From Paraburkholderia sp. DHOC27 (GTDB lineage: Bacteria > Pseudomonadota > Gammaproteobacteria > Burkholderiales > Burkholderiaceae), in the NCBI RefSeq assembly GCF_003429005.1, contig NZ_QVQV01000014.1, positions 1 to 64,000 of the forward strand: a DNA stretch of 64,000 nt, in the 5' to 3' direction. The position numbers and the translations under genes are program-made. Positions 34,991 through 43,419 of this stretch are shown here, in pieces. How positions within the stretch are numbered: the first letter of the stretch is position 1; each line of letters opens with the position of its first letter. The notes under the pieces were generated by a model. The model had not been told where the DNA came from, did no database searches, and saw only the letters and a program-made list of their open reading frames with translations.

Positions 34991-35350
34991 TCATTCCCAG
35001 TCGAGGCCGCCCTTCTTCCAGATGTAGGCGAAACCCAACAGGAATTCGAGCAGGAAAATCATCATTGCCATGAAGCCCGGCCAGCCGATGTCACGCAGGG
35101 CGACGCCCCACGGAAACAGGAACGCGGTTTCAAGGTCGAAAATAATGAAGAGAATGGCGACAAGGTAATAGCGCACGTCGAACTTCATGCGCGCGTCCTC
35201 GAATGCTTCGAAGCCGCACTCGTACGGTGCGTTCTTCTCGGTATCGGGCTTGTTCGGACCGAGGATCTTGCCGATACTGACCAATGCCACGCCTAAACCA
35301 GTGCCCACCAGGAGAAACAACAAGACGGGGTAATAGGCTGCGAGGTTCAA
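34991..35350 (-). CDS. nuoA: NADH-quinone oxidoreductase subunit A (TTG start)
   Basis: A 119-residue, three-helix membrane subunit. Signatures: ILGPNKPDTEKNAPYECGFEAFEDARMKFDVRYYLVAILFIIFDLE and the acidic VALRDIGWPGF. There is no ATG at the right place. TTG at 35350 gives MNLAAYYPVLLFLLVG, with GAGGA six bases upstream; a second TTG at 35362 adds four residues and lacks a site. It is the first gene of the 14-gene operon, so the weak start codon may limit its translation. Confidence 0.94.
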   Translation of the reverse strand: MNLAAYYPVLLFLLVGTGLGVALVSIGKILGPNKPDTEKNAPYECGFEAFEDARMKFDVRYYLVAILFIIFDLETAFLFPWGVALRDIGWPGFMAMMIFLLEFLLGFAYIWKKGGLDWE

Positions 35351-35459
35351 GACTATCCTCAATCGGTTGGTTGTGAATGCTGCCAGGGAGGGGACTCACC
35401 TGACGCGAAATCACTTCGGCGTGCTTGACGTTGCAAGCTTAACGCAAACACCCAGCCAG

Positions 35460-35501
35460 AAGCGAAAATGCCAGCCGAGAGCGAAGCAAGCGGCTGGCAT
35501 T
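35460..35501 (-). terminator. Terminator between tRNA-Leu and nuoA
   Basis: AATGCCAGCCG / CGGCTGGCATT form an 11-bp perfect stem with a 13-base loop, followed on the minus strand by TTTTCGCTTCT. It probably ends the secG-tRNA transcript and isolates the nuo promoter, which should lie in 35351-35460. I see no convincing -35/-10 there. Confidence 0.8.
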
Positions 35502-35510
35502 AGATAACAT

Positions 35511-35595
35511 TGGTGCCGACGGCGAGACTCGAACTCGCACAGCTTTCGCCACTACCCCCTCAAGATAGCGTGTCTACCAATTTCACCACGTCGGC
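35511..35595 (-). tRNA. tRNA-Leu (anticodon GAG)
   Basis: The 85-base minus-strand sequence folds as a tRNA with a long variable arm. Acceptor GCCGACG pairs with CGTCGGC, the anticodon stem CTATC/GGTAG holds the loop TTGAGGG (anticodon GAG, reading CUC and CUU), the T loop is TTCGAGT, and the CCA end is encoded. It lies between secG and the nuo operon on the same strand. Confidence 0.96.
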
Positions 35596-35707
35596 ACTGT
35601 CTGCAATCCGGGAAATCAACTTATAAAACCCGCGAATCGCTTCAAGACTTGAATTGTAACTTGTTTAAACAGATTGTTCAACGCACAAGAGCACACAGAA
35701 CGAAAAT

Positions 35708-36085
35708 TTATTTCGGCACGTCCTGGCCCGGAGTCGACGCGGCAGTAGCCGGCGCAACGACCGACGCACCTGCCGGCATGCTTGCCGACGAGGCTGCAAC
35801 CGGTGCCGTCGCTACTGTGCCGAGCAAGCCAGCAGAAGGCTTCGCGCGATACGCACCGAGATACGTGAGCGTCAGCGTGGTAATAAAAAAGATTGCCGCC
35901 AGAATGGCCGTGGTACGCGAAAGGAAGTTGGCCGAACCCGTCGCGCCGAACAAACTACCCGACGCGCCACTACCAAAAGCAGCGCCCATGTCAGCGCCCT
36001 TTCCGTGCTGCAGCAACACGAGGCCAATCACCCCAAGTGCCGACAACAACTGCACGACGATAATCAAAGTTTTCAAATACAGCAT
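35708..36085 (-). CDS. secG: Preprotein translocase subunit SecG
   Basis: A 125-residue small membrane subunit of the SecYEG translocon. Helix 1 is LIIVVQLLSALGVIGLVLL, the loop carries QHGKGADMGAAFGSGASGS and ANFLSRTTA, and helix 2 is ILAAIFFITTLTLTYL. An Ala/Ser/Pro-rich tail of about 45 residues follows. ATG 36085 with AGGTGAG about four bases upstream is preferred over the GTG at 36094. It follows tpiA by 86 bases, a usual pairing. Confidence 0.93.
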   Translation of the reverse strand: MLYLKTLIIVVQLLSALGVIGLVLLQHGKGADMGAAFGSGASGSLFGATGSANFLSRTTAILAAIFFITTLTLTYLGAYRAKPSAGLLGTVATAPVAASSASMPAGASVVAPATAASTPGQDVPK

Positions 36086-36171
36086 CACACTCACCTGAGT
36101 CTTTATTAATCGCGCGGCACGAGATGCACCGCACGCAATGGAGCCTGCTTCGCCCCTGCAATCCGCCCGAT

Positions 36172-36945
36172 TTATTGCGTGACGCTTACCGCGCCGGCCG
36201 CTTCGCAGATTGCCAGGAAATCCTTGTACTTCAATGACGCGCCGCCCACGAGGCCGCCGTCGATATCCGGCTCACGGAACAATTCTTCCGCATTTTCCGG
36301 CTTCACGCTGCCGCCGTACAACAGCGGCACATCTTGAGCACCCTTGGCGACCAGACGCTCGCGCAAAAATGCGTGCACCTCTTGCGCCTGTTGCGACGTG
36401 GCGCTCTTGCCGGTGCCGATGGCCCAGATAGGCTCATACGCCACCACGATGCGCACCGCCTCTTGTGCCGACAGCTTCGCCAGCACGGCATCGATCTGCT
36501 CGCCGACCACCTGATGCATTTCGCCCGCTTCTCGCTGTTCCAGCGTTTCGCCCACGCAGACGATCGGCGTCAAACCTGCCTCGAGCGCACGCTGCGTCTT
36601 GACGGCCACCAGCTCAGCACCTTCATGGTGATAGGTACGCCGCTCCGAGTGCCCAACCACGACCAGCGACGAGCCAAAATCCACGATCATGGCGGCGGCC
36701 ACTTCGCCGGTGTAAGCGCCCTGCGTGTGCTCGGAGACATCCTGCGCGCCCCACGCTACCCGGCTGCCCGCCAGCAGTGCCTGCGCTTGCGCCAGATACG
36801 GAAACGGCACACAAACGCCAACTCGCACGCTTTCAGGCAACTCGGCAGCGCCCTGCGCTACCGCTTCGAGCAGGGCCGCGTTCTCAGCGAGACGCCCGTG
36901 CATCTTCCAGTTACCTACTACCAGTTTTGCTCGTTGCTTCGGCAT
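36172..36945 (-). CDS. tpiA: Triosephosphate isomerase
   Basis: A 257-residue TIM-barrel enzyme interconverting glyceraldehyde 3-phosphate and dihydroxyacetone phosphate. Catalytic residues are visible: Lys in VVGNWKMHG, His in VVGHSERR, and Glu in VVAYEPIWAIGTGK; the phosphate loop is LLYGGSVKPENA. ATG 36945 gives MPKQRAKLVVGNWKM. It lies on the same strand as secG. Confidence 0.97.
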   Translation of the reverse strand: MPKQRAKLVVGNWKMHGRLAENAALLEAVAQGAAELPESVRVGVCVPFPYLAQAQALLAGSRVAWGAQDVSEHTQGAYTGEVAAAMIVDFGSSLVVVGHSERRTYHHEGAELVAVKTQRALEAGLTPIVCVGETLEQREAGEMHQVVGEQIDAVLAKLSAQEAVRIVVAYEPIWAIGTGKSATSQQAQEVHAFLRERLVAKGAQDVPLLYGGSVKPENAEELFREPDIDGGLVGGASLKYKDFLAICEAAGAVSVTQ

Positions 36946-37107
36946 CGTCTCGGCTTGTCGTAACGGCGAATCCGGTTTGAGCCGAATGTGCACCGCGAGT
37001 TTGTCGGAACCACCCGCCCGCTGACATCACGAGGCGCACGCAAAACACGGAATTTTACTTCGAGCAGGCGGATTGGGTCAAACCGCGCCTGTCAGGCCTG
37101 CACCATG

Positions 37108-38124
37108 TCAAACACCGGCATCCCAGCTCAGCATGATCTTGCCGACGTGCGTGCTGCTTTCCATGAGCGCATGCGCTTCAGCCGCCTGCGCCGCCGGGAA
37201 TACCTTGTAGATCACCGGTTTGATGCGGCCATCTTCGAGATGCGGCCACACCCGTTCCTTCAACTGCGCTGCGATCTTCGCCTTGAACTCGACCGGCCGC
37301 GGACGCAACGTCGAGCCTGTGAGCGTGAGACGGCGGCGTAGTATTTCCGCCAGATTCAGTTCCGCCTTCACGCCGCCCAGCGTCGCGATCATCACAATTC
37401 GGCCACCATCGGCGAGCGCGGTCAATTCGCGCGGGACGTAGTTGCCGCCCACCATGTCGAGAATCACGTCCACGCCTCGGTCATTCGTCAGCGATTTGAT
37501 GACCTCGACGAAATCTTCGGACTTGTAGTTGATCGCCCGCTCCGCGCCGAGCGCCTCGCAGGCGCGGCATTTCTCGTCGGTCCCCGCCGTGGCGAACACC
37601 CGGAAGCCCAGCGCATGCGCAATCTGGATTGCCGTCACGCCGATCCCGCTCGAACCGCCCTGCACCAGCAGCGTTTCGTTTGCCCCGCCTTCGCCCGCGC
37701 CGAGATACGCCCGCTCGAATACGTTGCTCCACACGGTGAAGAACGTTTCCGGCAGCGATGCCGCCTCGACATCCGACAATCCAGCCGGCACCGGCAGACA
37801 CTGCGCGAGCGGCGCCGCGGCCAGTTCCGCATAGCCGCCGCCGGCCAGCAGCGCGCACACGCGATCGCCTATCTTCAGGCCAAACGGATTGTGCTTCTCG
37901 TCGATCGTGCCGCCGACAATTTCCCCCGCGACCTCAAGGCCCGGCAGATCCGACGCGCCCGGCGGCGGCGCGTAGCCGCCCTTGCGCTGAAACACGTCGG
38001 GCCGGTTGACACCCGAGGCCGCCACCTTGATCAGCACCTCGCCTGCTTTCAGTTGCGGCGTGGGCCGCTCGGCGAGTTTCAGGACATCCGGATCACCGAA
38101 TTCCGTAATTTCGATCGCTTTCAT
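37108..38124 (-). CDS. NAD(P)H:quinone oxidoreductase, PIG3-like (zinc-free MDR)
   Basis: A 338-residue medium-chain reductase of the quinone oxidoreductase/PIG3 class. It begins MKAIEITEFGDPDVLKL. Visible: GVNRPDVFQRKGGYAPPPGAS, GLEVAGEIV, nucleotide loop VQGGSSGIGVTAIQIAHALG and YKSEDFVEVIK; zinc-ligand cysteines of alcohol dehydrogenases are absent. It transfers hydride from NADPH to quinones or related enones. It lies between pnp and tpiA with a strong terminator upstream, so it has its own promoter or relies on read-through. Confidence 0.88.
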   Translation of the reverse strand: MKAIEITEFGDPDVLKLAERPTPQLKAGEVLIKVAASGVNRPDVFQRKGGYAPPPGASDLPGLEVAGEIVGGTIDEKHNPFGLKIGDRVCALLAGGGYAELAAAPLAQCLPVPAGLSDVEAASLPETFFTVWSNVFERAYLGAGEGGANETLLVQGGSSGIGVTAIQIAHALGFRVFATAGTDEKCRACEALGAERAINYKSEDFVEVIKSLTNDRGVDVILDMVGGNYVPRELTALADGGRIVMIATLGGVKAELNLAEILRRRLTLTGSTLRPRPVEFKAKIAAQLKERVWPHLEDGRIKPVIYKVFPAAQAAEAHALMESSTHVGKIMLSWDAGV

Positions 38125-38223
38125 CGACGTGACCCCCAAGGTCTGGATAACGTTGCAAACGGAGTGCGGAGGAGCAAATTTCCCGCCGTTTCGCGCCAGT
38201 TTGCAATGCAATCCACCCTACAT

Positions 38224-38260
38224 GAAAAACGGCCGGCGCGCGTTCGCGCTGCCGGCCGTT
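38224..38260 (-). terminator. Terminator of pnp
   Basis: AACGGCCGGC / GCCGGCCGTT form a 10-bp perfect stem with a structured 13-base loop, followed on the minus strand by TTTTTC. It lies 15 bases past the pnp stop. Confidence 0.92.
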
Positions 38261-38274
38261 GCCCTGCTACCGCA

Positions 38275-40410
38275 TTACTGCGGCGTCGGTTCGCCTTGCG
38301 GCGCGTCGTTCAGCAACGCCTTGGCCGACAAACGCACGCGGCCCTTCTCGTCCGTCTGGATGACCTTGACCTTCACTTGCTGGCCGTCCTTCAGGTAGTC
38401 GTTGATGTCCTTGATACGCTCGTTGGCGATTTCGGAGATATGCAGCAGACCGTCCTTGCCCGGCAGGATGTTCACGATCGCGCCGAAGTCGAGCAGCTTG
38501 AGCACGGTGCCTTCGTACACCTGGCCCACTTCGACTTCCAGCGTGATGTTCTCGATACGCTTCTTCGCTTCGGCCATCCCTTCGCTGCTCGTGCTGGCGA
38601 TGGTGACGACGCCGTCGTCCGAAATATCGATCGTCGTGCCGGTTTCTTCCGTCAGCGCGCGGATCACCGAACCACCCTTGCCGATCACGTCGCGGATCTT
38701 TTCCGGGTTGATCTTGATGGTGATCATGCGCGGTGCGAACTCCGACAGTTGCGTGTTCGCGCCGGCCACGGCCGAGGTCATCTTGCTCAGGATGTGCATA
38801 CGGCCTTCCTTCGCTTGCGCGAGGGCGACCTGCATGATTTCCTTGGTGATGCCCTGGATCTTGATGTCCATCTGCAGCGCGGTCACGCCGTTTTCCGTAC
38901 CCGCCACCTTGAAGTCCATGTCGCCGAGGTGATCTTCGTCGCCAAGGATGTCGGTCAGCACAGCGAACTTGTTGCCTTCGAGGATCAGGCCCATCGCGAT
39001 GCCGGCAACGTGCGCCTTCATCGGCACGCCTGCGTCCATCAGTGCGAGGCAACCGCCGCACACCGAAGCCATCGACGACGAACCGTTCGATTCCGTGATT
39101 TCCGACACCACGCGGATCGAGTAGCCGAATTCGTCGGCGCTCGGCAGGCACGCAGCCAGCGCGCGCTTGGCCAGACGGCCGTGACCGATTTCACGGCGCT
39201 TCGGCGAACCGACGCGGCCCGTTTCGCCGGTCGCGAACGGCGGCATGTTGTAGTGGAGCATGAAGCGTTCGCGGTACTCGCCTTCGAGCGCGTCGATGTT
39301 CTGCTCGTCGCCCTTCGTACCGAGCGTCGCGACCACCAGAGCCTGGGTTTCGCCACGCGTGAACAGTGCCGAGCCGTGCGTACGCGGCAGCACGCCGGTG
39401 CGGATTTCGATGGGGCGCACGGTACGCGTGTCGCGACCGTCGATACGCGGCTCGCCGTTCAGGATCTGCGAACGGACGATCTTCGCTTCGATGTCGAACA
39501 GGACGTTGCCGACCGTTGCCTTGTCGGCCGCGACCGTACCGCCTGCCGCAGCGTCTTCTTCCAGCTTCGCCGACACGGCTGCGTAGACTTCCTTCAGCTT
39601 GGTCGAACGGGCTTGCTTGTCGCGAATCTGATAAGCGGCGAGCAGGTTGTCTTGCGCCAGTTCCGACACGCGTGCAATCAGCGGCTCGTTCTTCGCAGCC
39701 GGCTGCCAGTCCCATTCCGGCTTGCCGCCTTCGCGGACCAGTTCATGGATCGCGTCGATCGCGATCTGCATTTGCTCGTGACCGAACACGACCGCGCCGA
39801 GCATCACTTCTTCGCTCAGTTGCTGCGCTTCCGATTCCACCATCAGCACCGCGCGTTCCGTACCGGCGACGACCAGGTCGAGTGCCGATTCCTTCATTTG
39901 CGGACGCGTCGGGTTCAACACGTATTCGTTGTTGATGTAGGCCACGCGTGCAGCACCGACCGGGCCGTTGAACGGCAGACCCGACACGGCGAGCGCCGCC
40001 GACGCGCCGATCAGCGCGGGAATGTCAGCGGGGATTTCCGGGTTCAGCGACAGGACGTGGATCACGACCTGGACTTCGTTGTAGAAGCCTTCCGGGAACA
40101 GCGGACGCAGCGGACGGTCGATCAGGCGGGAGATCAGCGTTTCGCCTTCCGAAGGACGGCCTTCACGGCGGAAGAAGCCACCGGGGATCTTGCCGGCTGC
40201 GTAGGTCTTTTCGAGGTAGTCGACCGTCAGCGGGAAGAAATCCTGACCCGGCTTGGCGGTCTTTGCGCCTACGACGGTTGCCAGCACCACGGTGTCTTCG
40301 ACGTCGACAATCACAGCGCCGCTCGCCTGACGGGCGATTTCACCGGTTTCGAGGCGAACGTTATGTTGTCCCCACTTGAATTCTTTGACGATCTTATTGA
40401 ACAGAGTCAT
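38275..40410 (-). CDS. pnp: Polyribonucleotide nucleotidyltransferase (PNPase)
   Basis: A 711-residue 3'-5' phosphorolytic exoribonuclease. Two RNase PH domains (about 1-220 and 320-545) flank an all-helical linker; the second holds the catalytic MDAGVPMKAHVAGIAMGL and GDEDHLGDMDFKVAGT (Asp486/492-type metal ligands). A KH domain (about 552-615, DVIGKGGSVIR) and an S1 domain (about 620-690, GQVYEGTVLKLLDFGAIV) follow. It is the core of the degradosome. It lies downstream of rpsO and has a hairpin-rich leader. Confidence 0.97.
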   Translation of the reverse strand: MTLFNKIVKEFKWGQHNVRLETGEIARQASGAVIVDVEDTVVLATVVGAKTAKPGQDFFPLTVDYLEKTYAAGKIPGGFFRREGRPSEGETLISRLIDRPLRPLFPEGFYNEVQVVIHVLSLNPEIPADIPALIGASAALAVSGLPFNGPVGAARVAYINNEYVLNPTRPQMKESALDLVVAGTERAVLMVESEAQQLSEEVMLGAVVFGHEQMQIAIDAIHELVREGGKPEWDWQPAAKNEPLIARVSELAQDNLLAAYQIRDKQARSTKLKEVYAAVSAKLEEDAAAGGTVAADKATVGNVLFDIEAKIVRSQILNGEPRIDGRDTRTVRPIEIRTGVLPRTHGSALFTRGETQALVVATLGTKGDEQNIDALEGEYRERFMLHYNMPPFATGETGRVGSPKRREIGHGRLAKRALAACLPSADEFGYSIRVVSEITESNGSSSMASVCGGCLALMDAGVPMKAHVAGIAMGLILEGNKFAVLTDILGDEDHLGDMDFKVAGTENGVTALQMDIKIQGITKEIMQVALAQAKEGRMHILSKMTSAVAGANTQLSEFAPRMITIKINPEKIRDVIGKGGSVIRALTEETGTTIDISDDGVVTIASTSSEGMAEAKKRIENITLEVEVGQVYEGTVLKLLDFGAIVNILPGKDGLLHISEIANERIKDINDYLKDGQQVKVKVIQTDEKGRVRLSAKALLNDAPQGEPTPQ

Positions 40411-40445
40411 TTCTTTTCCTCATCGTAATGCCGCGCGGACCAGAA

Positions 40446-40475
40446 GCGGCGCGGCAACGCCAGGACCGGCGCCGC
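40446..40475 (-). other. pnp leader hairpin 3
   Basis: GCGGCGC and GCGCCGC form a 7-bp GC stem 35 bases before the pnp start. It is the most start-proximal of three hairpins in the pnp leader. Confidence 0.5.
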
Positions 40476-40497
40476 ATGGGGAAGAGTAGTGATATGC

Positions 40498-40539
40498 CAT
40501 TCCAGAGAACCACGCTCGAGCGCGCGAACCGCTGGAATG
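40498..40539 (-). other. pnp leader hairpin 2
   Basis: CATTCCAG and CTGGAATG form an 8-bp stem enclosing a GC-rich inner region that can pair further (CGCTCGAGCG). It is a long, double-stranded RNA-like arm of the type that RNase III cuts in the E. coli pnp leader. Confidence 0.5.
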
Positions 40540-40577
40540 ACACAAAGCTCTGCCCCTGAAGCCCGGCCATGTTGGAT

Positions 40578-40616
40578 GTTGTCCGCCGCATGAACCGGCA
40601 CGCTACTGCGGACAAC
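40578..40616 (-). other. pnp leader hairpin 1
   Basis: GTTGTCCGC and GCGGACAAC form a 9-bp perfect stem over a 21-base loop, upstream of the other two pnp-leader hairpins. It lies about 35 bases downstream of the rpsO terminator. Confidence 0.55.
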
Positions 40617-40648
40617 GGTCGGCACACCTCACATGAAGCGTACCGTGC

Positions 40649-40686
40649 AAAAACAAAATGCCTGTATCAGTGAACTGACACAGGCA
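40649..40686 (-). terminator. rpsO terminator/attenuator
   Basis: TGCCTGT-A-TCAG pairs with CTGA-C-ACAGGCA (one mismatch) around a 4-base loop, and on the minus strand TTTTGTTTTTG follows. It sits 32 bases after rpsO and should partly separate rpsO from pnp. Confidence 0.9.
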
Positions 40687-40717
40687 TCTTGCTGAGAGCG
40701 CCTAACCGCGCGCCCGA

Positions 40718-40990
40718 TTACTTACGCAGACCCAGCTTCTCGATCAGCGAGCGGTAACGATCCGCATCCTTACCCTTCAGGTAGTCGAGCAGCTTACGAC
40801 GGCGGCTCACCATGCGCAGCAGACCGCGGCGGCTGTGGTGATCCTTCGTGTGGGCCTTGAAGTGAACCGTCAGTTCGTTGATGCGGGTCGTCAGCAAAGC
40901 GACCTGCACTTCGGGGGATCCGGTGTCGTTAGCAGCGCGTGCGAATTGCGCGACGACTTCGGATTTCTTGCTTGTTTCAACTGCGGACAT
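40718..40990 (-). CDS. rpsO: 30S ribosomal protein S15
   Basis: A 90-residue primary 16S-binding protein. Family marks: DTGSPEVQVALLTTRINELTVH, HTKDHHSRRGLLRMVSRRRKLLDYLK, and the C-terminal YRSLIEKLGLRK. ATG 40990 (MSAVETSKKSEVVAQ) is family-like. In many bacteria S15 represses its own translation through a leader structure; the leader here (40991-41060) was not resolved into such a fold. Confidence 0.97.
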   Translation of the reverse strand: MSAVETSKKSEVVAQFARAANDTGSPEVQVALLTTRINELTVHFKAHTKDHHSRRGLLRMVSRRRKLLDYLKGKDADRYRSLIEKLGLRK

Positions 40991-41136
40991 ATTGATTTCC
41001 TTAAGAACTAAACAGGCGGTCACGGAAGAAAGGCCGTGCCGTGGCTTACAACGAGGGGCGTATTGTAGCACAGCCCGAACGTCCGGCGAACCCCGCTGTG
41101 TGGCGCGGAGCGAAGCCGGGCGTCACAGGCGCTTCC

Positions 41137-42462
41137 TTATGGGCGCGCCATGTGGCAAGTGGTGGGCAGCACGGTCTGCTGCGGCGTCAGCGCGAGTACC
41201 GTGCGGAAGCCATAGCCCGAGCCTTCGTTATCGAAGCGCACGCCCGGCGTGCCAGCCTTGTCCATCTCCATGACATAAAGGGGCTGGATCAATTGATGGT
41301 CGTCGGCGCGCATCCACGAGGCGTGAAAACCGTTGTCGAACTTCATGCCTTCCAGCGCCTTCGCCACGGCTTCCGGCTGGGCCGTACCGGCCTTGTCCAT
41401 CGCGGCGGCCAGCATGTGCACCATCAGCACCATGCGCAATACCGGGTAGTCGTCTTGCGCTGCCGGAAAACGGGTGCGGAACGCCTTGTACCAGGCATCG
41501 GAGTCCGCCCCACCAGCATTCGGATGCCAGTCAGCCACGGCGACCACCCGGTTCACGCCGGCGTCCCCGAGCGCAGCGGGCGCGCCCAAGCTATTGCCGT
41601 AGAAGGTATAGAACTTCGCGGCGAGGCCCTGCTCGCGGGCCGCCTTGACCAGCAAGGTCAGATCGTTGCCCCAGTTGCCCGTGATGACGGCGTCCGCGCC
41701 ACTCGCCTTGATCTTCGCGATATAGGGCGCGAAATCCTTCACGCGGCCAATGGGATGAAACTCGTCGCCGACAATCGCGATATCGGGCCGTTTAGCAGCC
41801 AAAGTCGAGCGCGCGAGATTGCTCACGTCGTGGCCGAAGCTGTAATCCTGATTCAGCAGATACACCTTCTTGACCGCCTGATCGCGCTGGATAACGTCCA
41901 CGAGCGCGTCCATTCGCATGCCGGCGTGCGCGTCGAAGCGGAAGTGCCAGAAGCTGCAACTGGCATTGGTGAGCGCGGGATCGTCGGCGGAATAGTTGAG
42001 GAACAGCTCGCGGTTGTCGGGCTCGCGGCTATTCTGCTTCTCGATGGCACTCACGAGTGCCGCCGCTACGGCCGAGCTGTTGCCTTGCAGGATGTAGCCA
42101 ATATGGCGGTCGGCAGCCGCGCGCAACTGCACCAGCGCTTCTTCCATGGAGCCCTTGCTGTCCAGCACGACCAGTTCCAGTGGATGCGCGCCGTCGGCCA
42201 GTTTCACGCCGCCCTGCGCGTTAACCTGCTCGACCCCGAGGCGCAGATTGCGCTCCACCGCCGCTCCGGCGTTCGCAAACGGCCCGGACATGCCTTCGAT
42301 CAGTGCCAACGGGATCGGCGCGCCGGCCGGCGCTGGGCTCGTGGTCGCAGGAGTCGCAGGAGTCGCCGCAGACGATGCGGAGGCCGCGTGCGCCGCCAGT
42401 TGCACCGTCATCATCATTGCTGCTGTCAACGCCGCTATGGCGCGTCCCCACTTCGCCGCCAT
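41137..42462 (-). CDS. ABC transporter substrate-binding protein (branched-chain amino acid type)
   Basis: A 441-residue periplasmic binding protein of the Leu/Ile/Val-binding type I fold. A signal peptide (MAAKWGRAIAALTAAMMMT...AHA|A, about residue 27) is followed by an Ala/Thr/Pro linker, then IPLALIEGMSGPFANAGAAVERNLRLGVEQVNAQGG. No permease or ATPase gene is adjacent, so the transporter or sensor partner is elsewhere. GAGGAG about eight bases before ATG 42462 fixes the start. It is divergent from the lipoprotein gene at 42680. Confidence 0.85.
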   Translation of the reverse strand: MAAKWGRAIAALTAAMMMTVQLAAHAASASSAATPATPATTSPAPAGAPIPLALIEGMSGPFANAGAAVERNLRLGVEQVNAQGGVKLADGAHPLELVVLDSKGSMEEALVQLRAAADRHIGYILQGNSSAVAAALVSAIEKQNSREPDNRELFLNYSADDPALTNASCSFWHFRFDAHAGMRMDALVDVIQRDQAVKKVYLLNQDYSFGHDVSNLARSTLAAKRPDIAIVGDEFHPIGRVKDFAPYIAKIKASGADAVITGNWGNDLTLLVKAAREQGLAAKFYTFYGNSLGAPAALGDAGVNRVVAVADWHPNAGGADSDAWYKAFRTRFPAAQDDYPVLRMVLMVHMLAAAMDKAGTAQPEAVAKALEGMKFDNGFHASWMRADDHQLIQPLYVMEMDKAGTPGVRFDNEGSGYGFRTVLALTPQQTVLPTTCHMARP

Positions 42463-42679
42463 GCGCAGCTCCTCTGAATCATTTGAAGCGCGGATCATAG
42501 GACGGGCAGCGCGGAATAAGCAAGCACACTGAAGCGTTACGAACTTGGGGCGAGCGTTTCTTGTAAGGACCTTACACTGCGCAGGCCGCACACGATCCAC
42601 ACAATCTTTTGCCGTCGCGCGTGTCAAAATATTGCGTCTCGATGATAACAACCACCATCACACGCCATCGGAGGAATTC

Positions 42680-43237
42680 ATGTTGACCCGCCTCTCAACC
42701 GTGCTTGCCTCGACGCTTTCAGCGGCGCGGCGGCGCGCACACCTGCGGCGCGCTGCGCTTGTCTGCTTCGGCACGCTGCTACTGGCGGGCTGCGCACAGC
42801 CGTGGCAGCGGTTTCAGCAGGGCCAGGACGAGTCCACCATTGTGGCGACGCTCGGGCCGCCGCGCGAAGTCTACGACTTGCCCAACGGCGGCAAACGCCT
42901 GATGTGGCCCACGCAGCCGATGGGCGAAACCACCACCGCCGCGGATATCGACGGCGCCGGCAAGATCGTCAACGTGCGTCAGGTGCTGGATCCGCTTGAG
43001 TTCTACAAGGCGCAGATCGGCACGTGGACCAAGAGCGACGTGCTGGTCAATTTCGGCCGCCCCGTGGAGACCTCCTACTTCCCGCTGATGAAGCGCGAGG
43101 TCTGGACCTATCGCTACATGGAATCGAACGTCTGGTACATGATGTACAGCTTCTATTTCGATGACCAGGGCATCCTGAGGCTCACGCAGAAAACGCCGGA
43201 TCCGCTGCACGACCCGGATCGCCGTAACTTTTTCTGA
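42680..43237 (+). CDS. Lipoprotein with two BamE/SmpA-like repeats
   Basis: A 185-residue predicted lipoprotein. The signal sequence ends in the lipobox LLAGC (Cys38) after an arginine-rich, unusually long n-region. The mature part appears to contain two BamE/SmpA-like units: STIVATLGPPREVYDLPNGG...IVNVRQVL (about 50-110) and SDVLVNFGRPVETSYFPLMKREVWTY...GILRLTQKT (about 118-175), each with the LGxP pattern. BamE folds often support outer-membrane assembly. GGAGGA precedes ATG 42680 by a few bases. The gene stands alone and ends at a bidirectional terminator. Confidence 0.75.
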   Translation: MLTRLSTVLASTLSAARRRAHLRRAALVCFGTLLLAGCAQPWQRFQQGQDESTIVATLGPPREVYDLPNGGKRLMWPTQPMGETTTAADIDGAGKIVNVRQVLDPLEFYKAQIGTWTKSDVLVNFGRPVETSYFPLMKREVWTYRYMESNVWYMMYSFYFDDQGILRLTQKTPDPLHDPDRRNFF

Positions 43238-43318
43238 AGGTAGCAAGCGCGCGGCATGTTAGCTCGCCCTTTGATCCACCTCCAGCAGACCACACGCAGC
43301 ACGTCACAGGCAGCATGC

Positions 43319-43356
43319 AAAAGGCCCTCGTCACGGATAAGTGACGAGGGCCTTTT
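43319..43356. terminator. Bidirectional terminator
   Basis: AAAAGGCCCTCGTCAC pairs perfectly over 16 bp with GTGACGAGGGCCTTTT around a 6-base loop. It serves both the lipoprotein gene from the left and leuA from the right. Confidence 0.95.
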
Positions 43357-43419
43357 GATGTGCGGCGGCGCGGATTACGCCGCTGCGTGAAACGTGACCT
43401 CAATAGCGTCCGGCCGCGC

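Noticed and set aside
37615..40428. A 937-codon plus-strand frame opposite pnp and the quinone oxidoreductase
   Set aside because: Antisense shadow of pnp; no recognisable domain and a biased composition.
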